Positions 19,196 to 28,366 of a stretch of DNA of 53,381 bases are shown here, piece by piece. Made by a program: the position numbers and the translations under genes. The stretch comes from Neobacillus jeddahensis. Its GTDB lineage: Bacteria > Bacillota > Bacilli > Bacillales > Cytobacillaceae. The stretch spans positions 1 to 53,381 of the forward strand of contig NZ_CCAS010000028.1 in NCBI RefSeq assembly GCF_000612625.1. Reading direction: 5' to 3'. Below the pieces are notes generated by a model that was not told the origin of the DNA, made no database searches, and worked only from the letters and a program-made list of their open reading frames with translations. The first letter of the stretch is position 1. Each line of letters begins with the position of its first letter.

Positions 19196-19230
19196 AAAAA
19201 GGGTGGATTCAATCGAGAATCCACCCTTTT
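19196..19230 (-). terminator. terminator of the GGDEF gene
   Basis: AAAAAGGGTGGATTC (19196-19210) pairs with GAATCCACCCTTTT (19217-19230). It is immediately downstream of the minus-strand GGDEF gene and has U-rich ends in both directions. Confidence 0.85.
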
Positions 19231-19231
19231 G

Positions 19232-20734
19232 TTACAAAATGATAGTTGCTTGCCCTTTATAAACTGCCTTTTTTTTATACATTTCTTTGTCTGCAAATTC
19301 TAGTAAGTCCTCAACCGTCATCCGTGTACCCGGCTTATAATGGTAAAACCCATGACTTGCAGAGAGTTGGAACGGTTTGTGAGAGCACATATTAAAGTCG
19401 TGAAAGGACTTCTGGATGGCATCCCATAGGCGCTGAACCTCAGCGAATGGCTTATTAATAAACACGATGATAAATTCATCCCCTCCTAAGCGGAACAGGA
19501 TGTCTGTTGAAACTAGATGATTACTAATTGTTTCACAACAGGTTTTGATTAAATCATCTCCAACAGCATGTCCAAAACAATCATTGACTATTTTTAAATT
19601 ATTTATATCGATATAACAAAGAATAAACTCCTGAGATTGCGGCCCGTCAGCTAATAGCTCAGCTAGAAGCTCCATTCCGCTTCTTCGGTTCTTGACGCCA
19701 GTGAGCATATCATATGAGGCATACTTGAATAACTCTGCTTCCGTCTTTTTCAAATCGGTAATATCCGTTGTATCGACTAAAATACAAGTGTGATCTAAAT
19801 AATCTACCAATTCGAAATGAAGCAGTGACCATTTGCAAACATCTGCGGAGATTTGGTGTTCAATCACATAGTTTTTAATGCTTTTTTCTTCTTCAAGTCT
19901 TTGTAAAATCTCTTCCCGTTGACTAGGGTGATGAAATAGAAAATTGGCATCCATATAGTCGCTGTCCCTGAAATCGAGCTGATAATATTCGATGGCTTGG
20001 TGGTTCATCAGAACAATTTTATTATCAACTAAGCTCGTCAGGAGTAATGGCTTAGGGTTTAGATTAAACAGGCGTCGGAAACTCTCCTCCCTCTTACTAA
20101 GCTTCATTTTGTTTATATAATCATTTTTGCGTAACGAGTAAAATGCTAGGGCAATCGTGAATGAAATAACGGTGGCCCCTGTTGAGTTTACTAACATTCC
20201 TAAGTACGAAATGTGACTGGGATTCATTAGATGCAAACCAATTAGAAAAAAGAGCTGTATCCCAGCATAATAGAAAAATAAATTTTTAGGACGAATCGGG
20301 AAGATAGCCGCAACGCCCAATAGAATGATGATATAGGCATAAATGTTCCGGGTAAGTAATTGGCTGTTAATGGAAGAAACTGCACCGATCAATAAATAGA
20401 GGAGGACATAACTATTTACAACAATACCCTGAGGAACCTTTCTGTAAGAGCTGTGGTATAACCAGATAAATCCGAGAGACATGAGAAGTCCTGTCAGGTG
20501 GATTGAGGCTAGGACAAAATGGAACGTTGTGCCGCTAACATCTTTCAACAGGATAAAGTCCACAATAAAAAAAGCAGGATAGGTCAGAATTAACATATAG
20601 GAGACAAGTTTTATTCTCTTGAATAGATACTCGTAGTGATACTGATTAAATTTTTGGGCGGCAATCGGATTGGTTAATTGCCCAGTAAGTAAACTTGTAG
20701 TGAAGGATTGCATAGTCATCATCCTTTTTTCCAA
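19232..20734 (-). CDS. membrane diguanylate cyclase (PAS-GGDEF)
   Basis: Protein of 500 residues. About six hydrophobic segments occupy residues 35-215, a PAS-like domain lies at about 220-330 (FRRLFNLNPKPLLLTSLVDN) and a GGDEF domain at about 335-495 with an intact RLGGDEFIIVF. The sequence before GGDEF is VSTD rather than RxxD, so the usual inhibitory c-di-GMP site looks lost. It would make c-di-GMP from GTP at the membrane. The EAL domain is absent, unlike the neighbouring gene. Start choice among nearby Met codons (MEKRMMTM) is uncertain by a few residues. Confidence 0.88.
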   Translation of the reverse strand: MEKRMMTMQSFTTSLLTGQLTNPIAAQKFNQYHYEYLFKRIKLVSYMLILTYPAFFIVDFILLKDVSGTTFHFVLASIHLTGLLMSLGFIWLYHSSYRKVPQGIVVNSYVLLYLLIGAVSSINSQLLTRNIYAYIIILLGVAAIFPIRPKNLFFYYAGIQLFFLIGLHLMNPSHISYLGMLVNSTGATVISFTIALAFYSLRKNDYINKMKLSKREESFRRLFNLNPKPLLLTSLVDNKIVLMNHQAIEYYQLDFRDSDYMDANFLFHHPSQREEILQRLEEEKSIKNYVIEHQISADVCKWSLLHFELVDYLDHTCILVDTTDITDLKKTEAELFKYASYDMLTGVKNRRSGMELLAELLADGPQSQEFILCYIDINNLKIVNDCFGHAVGDDLIKTCCETISNHLVSTDILFRLGGDEFIIVFINKPFAEVQRLWDAIQKSFHDFNMCSHKPFQLSASHGFYHYKPGTRMTVEDLLEFADKEMYKKKAVYKGQATIIL

Positions 20735-20853
20735 TTATCTAGAAAAATTCTAGCACAGATTGGGATGATTGCATAAGAAATAGTTTGAATATATCAGAGG
20801 GATTAAGTGGAAATATGTGGGCGAATCATTAACAAGCTGTTTTTTTTCAAAAA

Positions 20854-20862
20854 TGCTATAAT
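20854..20862 (+). promoter_or_regulatory. extended -10 promoter for galE
   Basis: TGCTATAAT is a perfect extended -10 (TGNTATAAT) about 40 bp before the galE start. No good -35 is visible 17 bp upstream, which is usual for extended -10 promoters. Confidence 0.55.
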
Positions 20863-20902
20863 GATAGAGTTGTAGTGAAATTCTAGCTAAGGGGAAATGA
20901 AT

Positions 20903-21874
20903 ATGATTCTCGTCGTTGGCGGAGCTGGTTACATCGGTAGCCATCTCGTTAAGGAATTAGTTGAAAAAGAAGATGTTGTTGTGCTAGATAACCTGTCGAC
21001 TGGACACCGCGAGGCCGTTGATAGCCGTGCCATTTTTGTAAAAGGGGATCTCGGGAATGTGGATGACCTCTTAATGGTTTTTAGAAGTTATCCCATAAAA
21101 GCGGTCATGCACTTTGCTGCCTACAGCTTGGTTGGCGAGTCTGTTGCTGATCCCTTGAAATATTATCAAAATAACGTTGCATCCACTATAACTTTGTTAA
21201 GAGTCATGCAGAAATTTAAGGTGAAAAACTTTATTTTCTCCTCAACAGCAGCAACCTATGGAATTCCTGACGTGGAAATCATTGATGAAGCAAGTGACAC
21301 GACTCCGATCAATCCATATGGACATTCCAAATTAATGGTCGAGCAAATTCTAAGTGATCTTTCAAAATCCTACGGGCTCCATTATGTCGTACTCCGTTAC
21401 TTTAATGCAGCCGGCGCTCATAAATCGGCAATGATTGGCGAAAGTCATGACCCGGAAACACACTTAATCCCTATTATCCTTCAACAGCTGTTGGGCCAAC
21501 GCGAAAAGATCGCAGTCTTTGGCACAGATTATGACACAAACGATGGAACCTGTATCCGTGATTATATCCATGTCACTGATTTAGCCCATGCCCATATCCT
21601 TGCGCTCGAAGCTTTGTTGTCTGGTAAGAAATCTACGGAAACCTATAATCTAGGCAATGGTCTTGGTTATTCGGTAAAAGAAGTGATCGAGACGTGTGAA
21701 AAAGTAACCGGGATCAAGGCTAATGTGGAGATGGCGGACCGCCGGGCAGGTGATCCGGCAAGACTTGTTGCATCCTCAGAAAAGATTTATTCCGAACTTG
21801 GCTGGAAAGCAGAGCGGAATTTAGAAACGATTATTGCGGATGCCTGGAAATGGCACCAAAATCAACCATATTGA
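20903..21874 (+). CDS. galE: UDP-glucose 4-epimerase
   Basis: Extended SDR enzyme of 323 residues that interconverts UDP-glucose and UDP-galactose using bound NAD. The Rossmann motif GGAGYIGSHLV is at residues 6-16, the catalytic Ser/Thr region is FSSTAATYG, the YxxxK motif is YGHSK and the substrate loop VLRYFNAAGA follows. I chose ATG 20903 because AAGGGG at 20889-20894 then has eight-base spacing; an ATG at 20897 is too close. Monocistronic, with a terminator downstream. It supplies UDP-galactose for surface polymers; no Leloir partners (galK, galT) are nearby. Confidence 0.95.
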   Translation: MILVVGGAGYIGSHLVKELVEKEDVVVLDNLSTGHREAVDSRAIFVKGDLGNVDDLLMVFRSYPIKAVMHFAAYSLVGESVADPLKYYQNNVASTITLLRVMQKFKVKNFIFSSTAATYGIPDVEIIDEASDTTPINPYGHSKLMVEQILSDLSKSYGLHYVVLRYFNAAGAHKSAMIGESHDPETHLIPIILQQLLGQREKIAVFGTDYDTNDGTCIRDYIHVTDLAHAHILALEALLSGKKSTETYNLGNGLGYSVKEVIETCEKVTGIKANVEMADRRAGDPARLVASSEKIYSELGWKAERNLETIIADAWKWHQNQPY

Positions 21875-21952
21875 TAGAAAAGCGAAATCGCCCTAAGCAC
21901 TGAAGCTGGACGATTGTCAGCATTAAGTTTTCAGACCTTCTTGTTTTAGTAA

Positions 21953-21987
21953 AAAAGCAATGCGCCCTTTGTGAGTGCATTGCTTTT
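21953..21987. terminator. bidirectional terminator between galE and HAD gene
   Basis: AAAAGCAATGC (21953-21963) pairs with GCATTGCTTTT (21977-21987) between two convergent genes. Confidence 0.85.
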
Positions 21988-22007
21988 ATTTGGTGTGGGG
22001 GGCAAAG

Positions 22008-22820
22008 TTAAACTGCTTCCTCTTCCTTTTCCTTTTCCTTTTCCAATAAGCCTACTAATTCTAATCCTCGTAGGAGGCCGTCCTCATCGACATGCTTGGT
22101 GACGTATTTGGCGACAGCTTTTACTTGATCAACCGCATTGCCCATCGCAACGCTGTTTTGAACGAATGTCAGCATTTCAATATCATTCATACCGTCACCA
22201 AAGGCATACACATCTTCAAGTGGGATATTTAAATAGCGAATTAACGCTTCGATTCCCTTAGCCTTCGAACCGCCTGCAGGTAAAACATCGACGGACAGCT
22301 CATGCCAGCGCACGAATTCAAACTGGCTAAATTTCTCGCGATACCCCGCTTGTTCCGTCTCATTACAGAAAAGCAAAGATTGATAAATATCTCTTCCTTG
22401 ATAAAAGACGGGGTTGTAAAACGGCTTTTGGGCAAGTTTTAAGGAGCCCATGCCTTCCTCAATGTGGGGGTGGAACTCGATATTGGTGCACATTTGTTCA
22501 TGATTTTCATAAATAAGCGGATTCTGTTGGCGCTCTGCCTCCCCTATAAGGAGCTGGAGCTCTTCCTGATCTAAGGGATTTTGATACACGGGTTTGCCAT
22601 TATAAACGACATATTGGCCATTAAAACTAACAAATGAATCAATTCCTAGTTCTTCTCGGAGTTCTTTAAACATAAAGGGTGCACGACCGGTCGCAATTGC
22701 AAGCTCATGCCCCAATTCTTTCAATCTATAAATGGCTTGTTTTGTGGATAGCGGTAAGGTCTTTTCCTCTGTTAAAAGAGTACCGTCGATATCGAAAAAA
22801 ATTAGCTTTTTTTTCTTCAT
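22008..22820 (-). CDS. HAD-superfamily Cof-type phosphatase, YkrA-like
   Basis: Cytosolic HAD hydrolase of 270 residues, Cof/IIB cap type. Motif I is FFDIDGTLL near residue 10, motif II lies in IATGRAP and motif IV is AFGDGMNDIEML near residue 215. The C-terminus ends in a short acidic/basic low-complexity tail (EKEKEKEEEA). It resembles B. subtilis YkrA in length and in the VSFNGQYVVYNG segment, but the substrate is unknown. It is divergent from the polyol PTS operon: its start is about 130 bp from that promoter, so a regulatory link is possible but not shown. Confidence 0.85.
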   Translation of the reverse strand: MKKKKLIFFDIDGTLLTEEKTLPLSTKQAIYRLKELGHELAIATGRAPFMFKELREELGIDSFVSFNGQYVVYNGKPVYQNPLDQEELQLLIGEAERQQNPLIYENHEQMCTNIEFHPHIEEGMGSLKLAQKPFYNPVFYQGRDIYQSLLFCNETEQAGYREKFSQFEFVRWHELSVDVLPAGGSKAKGIEALIRYLNIPLEDVYAFGDGMNDIEMLTFVQNSVAMGNAVDQVKAVAKYVTKHVDEDGLLRGLELVGLLEKEKEKEEEAV

Positions 22821-22951
22821 AGTTGTTTCAATCCTTTCCTTGTGCTAACAAGAATCCATCTTCCTCTATAAAAATAAGAGTGATTCAGAACAAAATCATT
22901 TCTATTATACTCGAAATATCAATGATTACCGAAAATAAATTTAAAAGTTTA

Positions 22952-22980
22952 TTGACAGTACAAAATATTTTTATTATTCT
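22952..22980 (+). promoter_or_regulatory. sigma-A promoter of the polyol PTS operon
   Basis: A perfect TTGACA (22952-22957) and TATTCT (22975-22980) are separated by 17 bp. Three ACAAATGT sites begin ten bases further on, positioned for repression. Confidence 0.7.
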
Positions 22981-22986
22981 AAATAC

Positions 22987-23054
22987 ATAACAAATGTAAT
23001 ATAATATAACAAATGTGAATTTAATGTTGAAAAGTCATTACGCATAACAAATGT
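22987..23054 (+). promoter_or_regulatory. operator array, three identical 11-mers
   Basis: ATAACAAATGT occurs perfectly at 22987-22997, 23006-23016 and 23044-23054, spaced 19 and 38 (2 x 19) bp. The same ACAAATGT core recurs 19 bp apart upstream of the two other transcription units of this cluster. It is the likely binding site of one of the two SorC-type regulators encoded here. Confidence 0.65.
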
Positions 23055-23084
23055 TTCAAGTTGCTGTTTTTTTAAGAGTATTAA

Positions 23085-23098
23085 TGAAAGCGTTTTAT
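23085..23098 (+). promoter_or_regulatory. cre-like site
   Basis: TGAAAGCGTTTTAT matches 12 of 14 cre positions (the last two differ). It lies in the leader of the polyol PTS transcript, where it could act as a CcpA roadblock. Confidence 0.4.
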
Positions 23099-23153
23099 TT
23101 ATAGGGGGTGAGACGTAAATCTTTTCAAAGAAGATAGGGAAATGGGGAGTTCT

Positions 23154-23579
23154 ATGAAATTAGCTATTATACTATGTGCAATTCTTATTGTTCAATACGT
23201 ACTTTCACTCATTCAAATCAAATCATATAAGAAAAATATCGATAAAATCGTTAGCGATTATCGAGGAGAAGATGGCTATTTCATGTTCTCGGGGATGGAA
23301 AGAGGAAAATTCCGTCCGGGAGCAATCGCTGTTCTGGTTGTCGATCAAGACTATATCGTTCACGAATGCCACATGTTGAAAGGGATGTCGGTATTGACAA
23401 AGTTTAAACCGATCGATTCCTATAAGGGTCAACATGTCGGGGAAATCGTAAATGAGGTCCACAGTGGCAACACAGTAAAAGGAAAGAAGCGGGTCCCAGC
23501 TTTTAAAAAGGCACTTTTACAAGCGGGAGAAAATGCACTGTTAACCATATCAAAGCGAAAAATTTCGACGGAAATATAA
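23154..23579 (+). CDS. srlM: GutM/SrlM glucitol operon activator-like protein
   Basis: GutM family protein of 141 residues. An N-terminal hydrophobic segment (KLAIILCAILIVQYVLSLI) is followed by a soluble domain with the family stretch GRFRPGAIAV-like GKFRPGAIAVLVVDQD. In enterobacteria GutM is an accessory activator of the glucitol operon; its biochemical role is poorly defined. First gene of gutM-srlA-srlE. The start is ambiguous: ATG 23154 places the hydrophobic segment at the N-terminus and has GGGGAG four bases upstream, while ATG 23142 in the same frame adds four residues. Confidence 0.85.
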   Translation: MKLAIILCAILIVQYVLSLIQIKSYKKNIDKIVSDYRGEDGYFMFSGMERGKFRPGAIAVLVVDQDYIVHECHMLKGMSVLTKFKPIDSYKGQHVGEIVNEVHSGNTVKGKKRVPAFKKALLQAGENALLTISKRKISTEI

Positions 23580-23592
23580 AGGAGGGTAAATA

Positions 23593-24120
23593 ATGGAATG
23601 GATTAAATGGTTGGGTGAACATTTCATTGGGATGTTTAATGCAGGCGGAGAAACCTTTATGGGATTATTTACAGGAATCGTTCCTACATTGGTAGTTCTT
23701 TTAACGTTTACGTATGCAGTGATGAAATTTGTCGGTGAAGATCGAGTGAGTAGAGCCATTCAGTTTGCTGCCAAGTATACCTTGCTACGCTATACACTTA
23801 TGCCTATTCTTTCTGTTTTATTGTTAACAAATCCGATGGCGTATACATTTGGTCGCTTTTTACCTGAAAAACAAAAACCGGCCTTCTATGATTCTGCTGT
23901 TTCCTTCGTTCATCCGGTGACAGGATTATTCCCCTATGCGAATGCCGGTGAACTATTTGTCTATTTAGGGATCGCCAATGGTATCAAGGAGTTAGGCCTT
24001 CCCGTTGCGGATCTGGCAGTACGGTACTTTTTAGTTGGGATCGTCATTATTTTTATTAGAGGTGTAGTGACCGAGTTAATCACAAACTATTTAGCCAAAA
24101 AAGTAGAAACGGAATCATGA
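23593..24120 (+). CDS. srlA: PTS glucitol/sorbitol-family EIIC component
   Basis: Membrane component of 175 residues of a glucitol (Gut) family PTS. EIIC2 features are the start [38 protein letters not shown] and [15 protein letters not shown]; about four hydrophobic segments are present. A strong AAAGGAGG precedes the ATG, 13 bp after gutM. With SrlE and SrlB (encoded about 3.7 kb downstream) it should import and phosphorylate an alditol. The substrate need not be sorbitol, because no sorbitol-6-phosphate dehydrogenase gene is present in the cluster. Confidence 0.9.
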   Translation: MEWIKWLGEHFIGMFNAGGETFMGLFTGIVPTLVVLLTFTYAVMKFVGEDRVSRAIQFAAKYTLLRYTLMPILSVLLLTNPMAYTFGRFLPEKQKPAFYDSAVSFVHPVTGLFPYANAGELFVYLGIANGIKELGLPVADLAVRYFLVGIVIIFIRGVVTELITNYLAKKVETES

Positions 24121-24139
24121 TAGAAGGGGGAGCTTCTTG

Positions 24140-25153
24140 ATGTCAAAACATGGTGTATTTGTATCAAAAGGATCTGGTGGTTGGGGCGTTGGCCTTTATC
24201 TAGAGCCAAATGGTAAAAAGAATAAGGTTGTATCCATTACGGGAGGAGGCATTCATCCTGTTGCCAGAAGGATTGCTGAACTAACGGGTGCAGAGGCCGT
24301 CGATGGGTTTAAAGGCTCCTATCCGGAAGAGGAAATGTTGTGCGTGGTTATTGACTGTGGTGGCACGGCCCGAATTGGTGTTTATCCAATGAAGCGGATC
24401 CCAACAGTAGATGTGTTACCATCCTCTCCTTCAGGCCCATTATCAAAATTTATTACTGAGGATATTTTTGTCTCTGGGGTAACAGAAAAGGACATTGCCT
24501 TAGCAGAAGGTCACACACAAGCAGCAGGGGCACAAGAGGCGGAAGAAGAACCGAAATTCAATACGAAAGACAAGGAAAAGTTCCAAGAAAGTTATCAACA
24601 GTTGAAGCACGAGCATGCACAAAATAATGATAATTTCTTATTAAAGTTCTCAAAAGGAATTGGAAATGTCACGGGAACCTTCTATCAAGCGGGACGTGAT
24701 ACGGTTGAAATGTTACTGAAAAATATTATTCCTTTTATGGCCTTCGTCAGTATGTTAATGGGGATCATTACTTATACGGGAATTGGCGATGTGATTGCCA
24801 ATTCACTATCACCCCTTGCCGGTTCATTGTGGGGATTACTGGTAATTGTTATCGTTTGTACGCTGCCATTCTTATCGCCAGTATTGGGTCCAGGTGCGGT
24901 TATTGCCCAAGTTATCGGGGTATTAATCGGAAGTCAGATTGCCTTAGGAAATATTCCACCGCAATATGCACTTCCGGCCTTATTTGCTATTAATGGTCAG
25001 GTAGGCTGTGACTTTATCCCGGTTGGTTTGTCATTAGGAGAAGCAAAGCCAGAAACAGTGAGATATGGTGTCCCGGCCGTGCTTTATAGCCGCTTAATCA
25101 CTGGGGTGGTCGCGGTTATCATTGCTTACTTTGCTAGCTTTGGAATGTATTAA
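24140..25153 (+). CDS. srlE: PTS glucitol/sorbitol-family EIIBC component
   Basis: Protein of 337 residues combining an EIIB domain (about 1-130) and a membrane EIIC domain (about 185-335). The likely phosphorylated cysteine is C73 in [14 protein letters not shown] marks are [34 protein letters not shown] and [22 protein letters not shown] chose ATG 24140, eight bases after GGGGGAG; a TTG at 24137 is in frame but less likely. It lies 19 bp after srlA. Together they form the membrane part of the alditol PTS. Confidence 0.92.
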   Translation: MSKHGVFVSKGSGGWGVGLYLEPNGKKNKVVSITGGGIHPVARRIAELTGAEAVDGFKGSYPEEEMLCVVIDCGGTARIGVYPMKRIPTVDVLPSSPSGPLSKFITEDIFVSGVTEKDIALAEGHTQAAGAQEAEEEPKFNTKDKEKFQESYQQLKHEHAQNNDNFLLKFSKGIGNVTGTFYQAGRDTVEMLLKNIIPFMAFVSMLMGIITYTGIGDVIANSLSPLAGSLWGLLVIVIVCTLPFLSPVLGPGAVIAQVIGVLIGSQIALGNIPPQYALPALFAINGQVGCDFIPVGLSLGEAKPETVRYGVPAVLYSRLITGVVAVIIAYFASFGMY

Positions 25154-25281
25154 CTGGAAGTTTCTATTTCTAAAATATTCCATAATCTTATAGTGTGAAT
25201 TAAGAAATCAAGCTATACTAATATAGTGGATTCATCTAGAAGGTGTAACAGCAATCATTTTAGTTAGGAAGAGGATGTTCG

Positions 25282-26223
25282 GTGGTTATTCTAGATAATA
25301 GAAGAATATTAGTAAAAGTGGCTCAAATGTATTATGACGAAGGGGCAACCCAATCAGAGATTGCGGAGGTAATCGGGGTCAGTCGCTCGCTGATATCAAA
25401 GTATTTGACGAAGGCGAGGGAATTGGGGATTGTGGAAATCACGATTCATGATGAAGGTCTCCACCAATTTAGTCAACTAGAGCGAAAGGTCGAGCGCCTC
25501 TATAACCTTCGGGAGGTCGTTTGTATTGAAAGTGTCGGCCAGGATTCCTCAAAAAAGCAGCTAGGAGAAGCTGTAAGTGAATTTTTACAACGGGTAATTA
25601 AGGATGGTCAAATCATTGGTTTCTCATCTGGAACAACCTTAAATGAAGTGGCAAAGGTCATTCAATCACCACAATTGTTTCCTTCCCTTACGATTGTTCC
25701 ATTAGTGGGCGGCGTAGGAAATGAGCGGGTCGATATCCACTCCAATTCGATTGTTGCTAAAATTGGTGCGGCTTTTCAGTCACAATGTGAATTTCTCCAC
25801 CTCCCAGTGATGGTGGATACAAAAGAGGCAAAAGAAGTGCTGATGAGACAGCCAACCATCAAAAGCACGTTTGATTTAGCTGAACAATCGAATATTGCTG
25901 TCGTGGGTATTGGCGGACGGCCAGAGCATTCGACAATGGTTCAATCCTACCTCGGTACTGACTATCAAACCATTACAGAGGACACAGAAATTGTTGGCGA
26001 TATTTGCTATAACTTTATTAATAAGTTCGGCAAGCCTGTCGACAATTCTTGGAATGAACGGGTGATCGCCCTTGATCTGAGAAAATTACAGCAGATCCCA
26101 CTTGTGATTGGGGTGGCCGCGGGAATCGAAAAGGTGGATGCCATTAAAGCAGCACTAGAAGGAAGTCTAATACATGTCCTCATTACCGATGAAGTGACGG
26201 CAAATGCATTGGTGGAAGGATAA
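25282..26223 (+). CDS. SorC/DeoR-type sugar-binding transcriptional regulator 1
   Basis: SorC family regulator of 313 residues. An N-terminal helix-turn-helix (about 5-55, DEGATQSEIAEVIGVSRSLI) precedes the sugar-binding domain (about 58-310) with GFSSGTTLNEVAK, VPLVGGVGNERVDIHSN and VVGIGGRP. The GTG start follows AGGAAGAGGA. It is downstream of srlE and has its own terminator. Proteins of this family, such as CggR, bind direct-repeat operators as oligomers and respond to phosphorylated sugars, so the 19-bp-spaced ACAAATGT arrays of this cluster are plausible targets. A paralogue closes the cluster at 33430-34380. Confidence 0.88.
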   Translation: MVILDNRRILVKVAQMYYDEGATQSEIAEVIGVSRSLISKYLTKARELGIVEITIHDEGLHQFSQLERKVERLYNLREVVCIESVGQDSSKKQLGEAVSEFLQRVIKDGQIIGFSSGTTLNEVAKVIQSPQLFPSLTIVPLVGGVGNERVDIHSNSIVAKIGAAFQSQCEFLHLPVMVDTKEAKEVLMRQPTIKSTFDLAEQSNIAVVGIGGRPEHSTMVQSYLGTDYQTITEDTEIVGDICYNFINKFGKPVDNSWNERVIALDLRKLQQIPLVIGVAAGIEKVDAIKAALEGSLIHVLITDEVTANALVEG

Positions 26224-26232
26224 TACTTGATG

Positions 26233-26267
26233 GCTGCACCTGGAATTCAAGTGCAGCTTTTCCTTTT
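26233..26267 (+). terminator. terminator after SorC-type regulator 1
   Basis: GCTGCAC (26233-26239) pairs with GTGCAGC (26251-26257), followed by TTTTCCTTTT. Confidence 0.75.
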
Positions 26268-26332
26268 AGTAAATAGCAACAATGGACTTGAATCTTCCTT
26301 TACCGGAGTTTTAATTTTTGGAAAATTCATAC

Positions 26333-26361
26333 TTGACAGAGTATTAGTGTGGGTTTAGACT
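26333..26361 (+). promoter_or_regulatory. sigma-A promoter of the DRL-like/srlB unit
   Basis: A perfect TTGACA (26333-26338) and TAGACT (26356-26361) are separated by 17 bp. The ACAAATGT-type operators begin 13 bases downstream. Confidence 0.6.
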
Positions 26362-26373
26362 GATGAAGAAGGA

Positions 26374-26440
26374 ACAAATGATAACGCGTTTAACAAATGT
26401 GAATTTTTCAAATGTTATGCCACGCATGATAACATTTGAA
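26374..26440 (+). promoter_or_regulatory. operator region with direct and inverted repeats
   Basis: ACAAATGA (26374-26381) and ACAAATGT (26393-26400) are spaced 19 bp. A perfect 12-bp inverted repeat then follows, TTCAAATGTTAT (26407-26418) and ATAACATTTGAA (26429-26440), with a 10-base spacer. The core matches the sites upstream of gutM and of the E1 alpha gene. Confidence 0.65.
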
Positions 26441-26478
26441 CTAGGTATCATTCAGGAGAGATTACTAGTTGAAAAGAA

Positions 26479-26492
26479 TGTAAGCGTTATGA
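26479..26492 (+). promoter_or_regulatory. cre-like site
   Basis: TGTAAGCGTTATGA matches 13 of 14 cre positions. It sits between the operators and the ribosome binding site of the DRL-like gene, in the transcribed leader. Confidence 0.5.
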
Positions 26493-26518
26493 ATTGAACT
26501 TATTTAGGAGGAATCTAC

Positions 26519-27796
26519 ATGTCAGTTTATCAACAGCTTTTACAACGTGAACGTGAAAATGCCCCCATTAAGGTAGGGGTAATCGGTGCGGGTCAAATGG
26601 GCTTTGGTATGATCGCACAAATTGCTAAAATATCTGGCATGATTGTGGCGGGGGTCTGCGATGTCAATGTATCCGCTGCCCAAAGAGCGGCTGATTATTA
26701 TCACTCACAGGCTAGTGTAAGAAACCCTGTTATTGTCACCAATGATTATCGTGAGGTGATTCAATCACCACATGTGGAAGTAATCGTCGATGCAACGGGG
26801 GTCCCTGAAGTTGGAGCAAATATCTCGCTAGAAACATTGCGTTCCAAAAAACATCTTGTTCTATTAAATGTAGAAGTCGATATTACGATCGGTTCTGTTA
26901 TGTATCAATTGTTTGATAATGCTGGATTGGTTTATTCGGGTTCTGCGGGTGATGAGCCAGCCGCCACTCTTGAATTATATGAATTTGCTAAAACAATGGG
27001 TTTAGAAGTGTTGGTTGCTGGTAAGGGGAAAAACAATAAATTAAACCCTTTGTCCAATCCTGATGTTTGTGCCGAAGAAGCAAGACAAAAACATATGAGT
27101 GCCCATATGCTCGCCGCTTTCCAAGATGGTACAAAAACAATGGCAGAAATGAACTTATTAAGTAATGCCACCGGCTTGCTTCCTGATAAAGTGGGAATGC
27201 ATGGTGTATCAGCAACCGTTCAAGATGTGGCTGAAAAGTTAACCCTAAAAGAAAATGGCGGTGTGTTAGATAACTTCGGAGTGGTCGAATATGTTGACGG
27301 TCTTGCACCCGGCGTATTCGTTATTGTAAAAAGTGAACTTGAGCCAGTCGATGAAGAGCTTCGTTACTTAAAAGTAGGTAACGGGCCCCATTATACATTA
27401 TACCGCCCATACCACCTTGCAAGCTTAGAAACGCCGATTACGATCGCAAAAGCAGTGTTACAGCATGATTCCTCGATTCATCCAATCGGTGCACCTATTT
27501 CTGAAACTGTTGCTGTTGCAAAACGTGATATAAAAGCGGGCGAAACATTGGATGGTATCGGTGGGTATTCAGTTCGCGGTGTACTTGAGACACATGTTGA
27601 CATGAAACGTAACGGCCATATTCCAATCGGCTTGATCAGCGGAAAAGTAGTGGTGAAAAAGGATCTCAAAGTTGGGCAATTTTTAACGGTGGAGGATGTC
27701 GAACTTGACCCATCAACAACCGTTTGGAAATTAAGAGCCCTTCAGGATCAGCTTTTTCCAGTAAGCATCGAAAATCGATCGTTCGTAAGGTTATAA
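26519..27796 (+). CDS. COG4091/DRL-like NAD(P)-dependent oxidoreductase with SAF domain
   Basis: Protein of 425 residues. An N-terminal Rossmann domain (about 16-160; GAGQMG at 23-28, VIVDATG, then SAGDEPAATLELYEFAK) resembles homoserine dehydrogenase. A middle catalytic domain follows (about 160-335; VAGKGKNNKLNP, DGTKTMAEMNLLSNATG, GPHYTLYRPYHLASLE). A C-terminal SAF domain closes it (about 345-420; AKRDIKAGETLDGIGG). As I recall the family, this is the layout of COG4091 proteins, which include Brucella DRL, the alternative enzyme making 2-C-methylerythritol 4-phosphate from 1-deoxyxylulose 5-phosphate. It occupies the place where a sorbitol-6-phosphate dehydrogenase would be expected, just before srlB, so it probably oxidises the PTS product. 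The substrate is inference. Confidence 0.8.
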   Translation: MSVYQQLLQRERENAPIKVGVIGAGQMGFGMIAQIAKISGMIVAGVCDVNVSAAQRAADYYHSQASVRNPVIVTNDYREVIQSPHVEVIVDATGVPEVGANISLETLRSKKHLVLLNVEVDITIGSVMYQLFDNAGLVYSGSAGDEPAATLELYEFAKTMGLEVLVAGKGKNNKLNPLSNPDVCAEEARQKHMSAHMLAAFQDGTKTMAEMNLLSNATGLLPDKVGMHGVSATVQDVAEKLTLKENGGVLDNFGVVEYVDGLAPGVFVIVKSELEPVDEELRYLKVGNGPHYTLYRPYHLASLETPITIAKAVLQHDSSIHPIGAPISETVAVAKRDIKAGETLDGIGGYSVRGVLETHVDMKRNGHIPIGLISGKVVVKKDLKVGQFLTVEDVELDPSTTVWKLRALQDQLFPVSIENRSFVRL

Positions 27797-27820
27797 AGAT
27801 TTTCTGTGGAGGTTATGATT

Positions 27821-28174
27821 GTGACGAAATCAGTTGTACAAGAAATCGGTGTTTTAGTACCAACGTTTAAAGAGGAGAAAATCGTCATTCTTTTCGGCCC
27901 GCAGGCCCCGAAGGAATTGCGAGAATTGGCGGTCATACATGAATTTGAAACGTTAACGAAGGAGCCATTAAAGGAAGGCGGCACCATTCAGTTTGGTGAA
28001 GAGTCCTTTACGATTACAGCACTTGGAACACTAGCGAACCATAACTTTGAAGAGTTAGGTCACATCTCAATTTATTTTCAAGAACCAATGGAGGAAGTGC
28101 TGCCAGGGGCTGTGTTTGCTGCCCCACATCACTTTCCAACTATTGAAGAAGGAACAATTATTACCATTAAATAA
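27821..28174 (+). CDS. srlB: PTS glucitol/sorbitol-family EIIA component
   Basis: Cytosolic EIIA-Gut protein of 117 residues. The phosphorylated histidine is H40 in AVIHEFETL, aligning with His43 of E. coli SrlB (FIHCHG). Other shared stretches are FGEESFTITALGTLANHNF, EELGHI and PGAVF. GTG 27821 is chosen because GGAGG at 27808-27812 is then eight bases away; an ATG at 27815 is too close. It is 24 bp after the DRL-like gene, so the transporter is split over two transcription units that share operator sequences. Confidence 0.9.
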   Translation: MTKSVVQEIGVLVPTFKEEKIVILFGPQAPKELRELAVIHEFETLTKEPLKEGGTIQFGEESFTITALGTLANHNFEELGHISIYFQEPMEEVLPGAVFAAPHHFPTIEEGTIITIK

Positions 28175-28333
28175 AATCGATGGTCCAAGCATGATTGCTA
28201 TGAGAAACATCAAATGATTTTTACATGGATGAAAAATAACAGCGGTAGGAAAAAGGAGGAATGGGTTGGCAGAAACCTTGTCCACTTTTTTCCTTTTTTT
28301 ATCCGGAAATTTCAGAAAATTACCTCATTTCAC

Positions 28334-28362
28334 TTGACCGAAAGGGTAATAGGGGTTATGAT
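28334..28362 (+). promoter_or_regulatory. sigma-A promoter of the acyloin-dehydrogenase-like operon
   Basis: TTGACC (28334-28339) and TATGAT (28357-28362) are separated by 17 bp, about 50 bp before the E1 alpha start. Confidence 0.7.
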
Positions 28363-28366
28363 GTTT

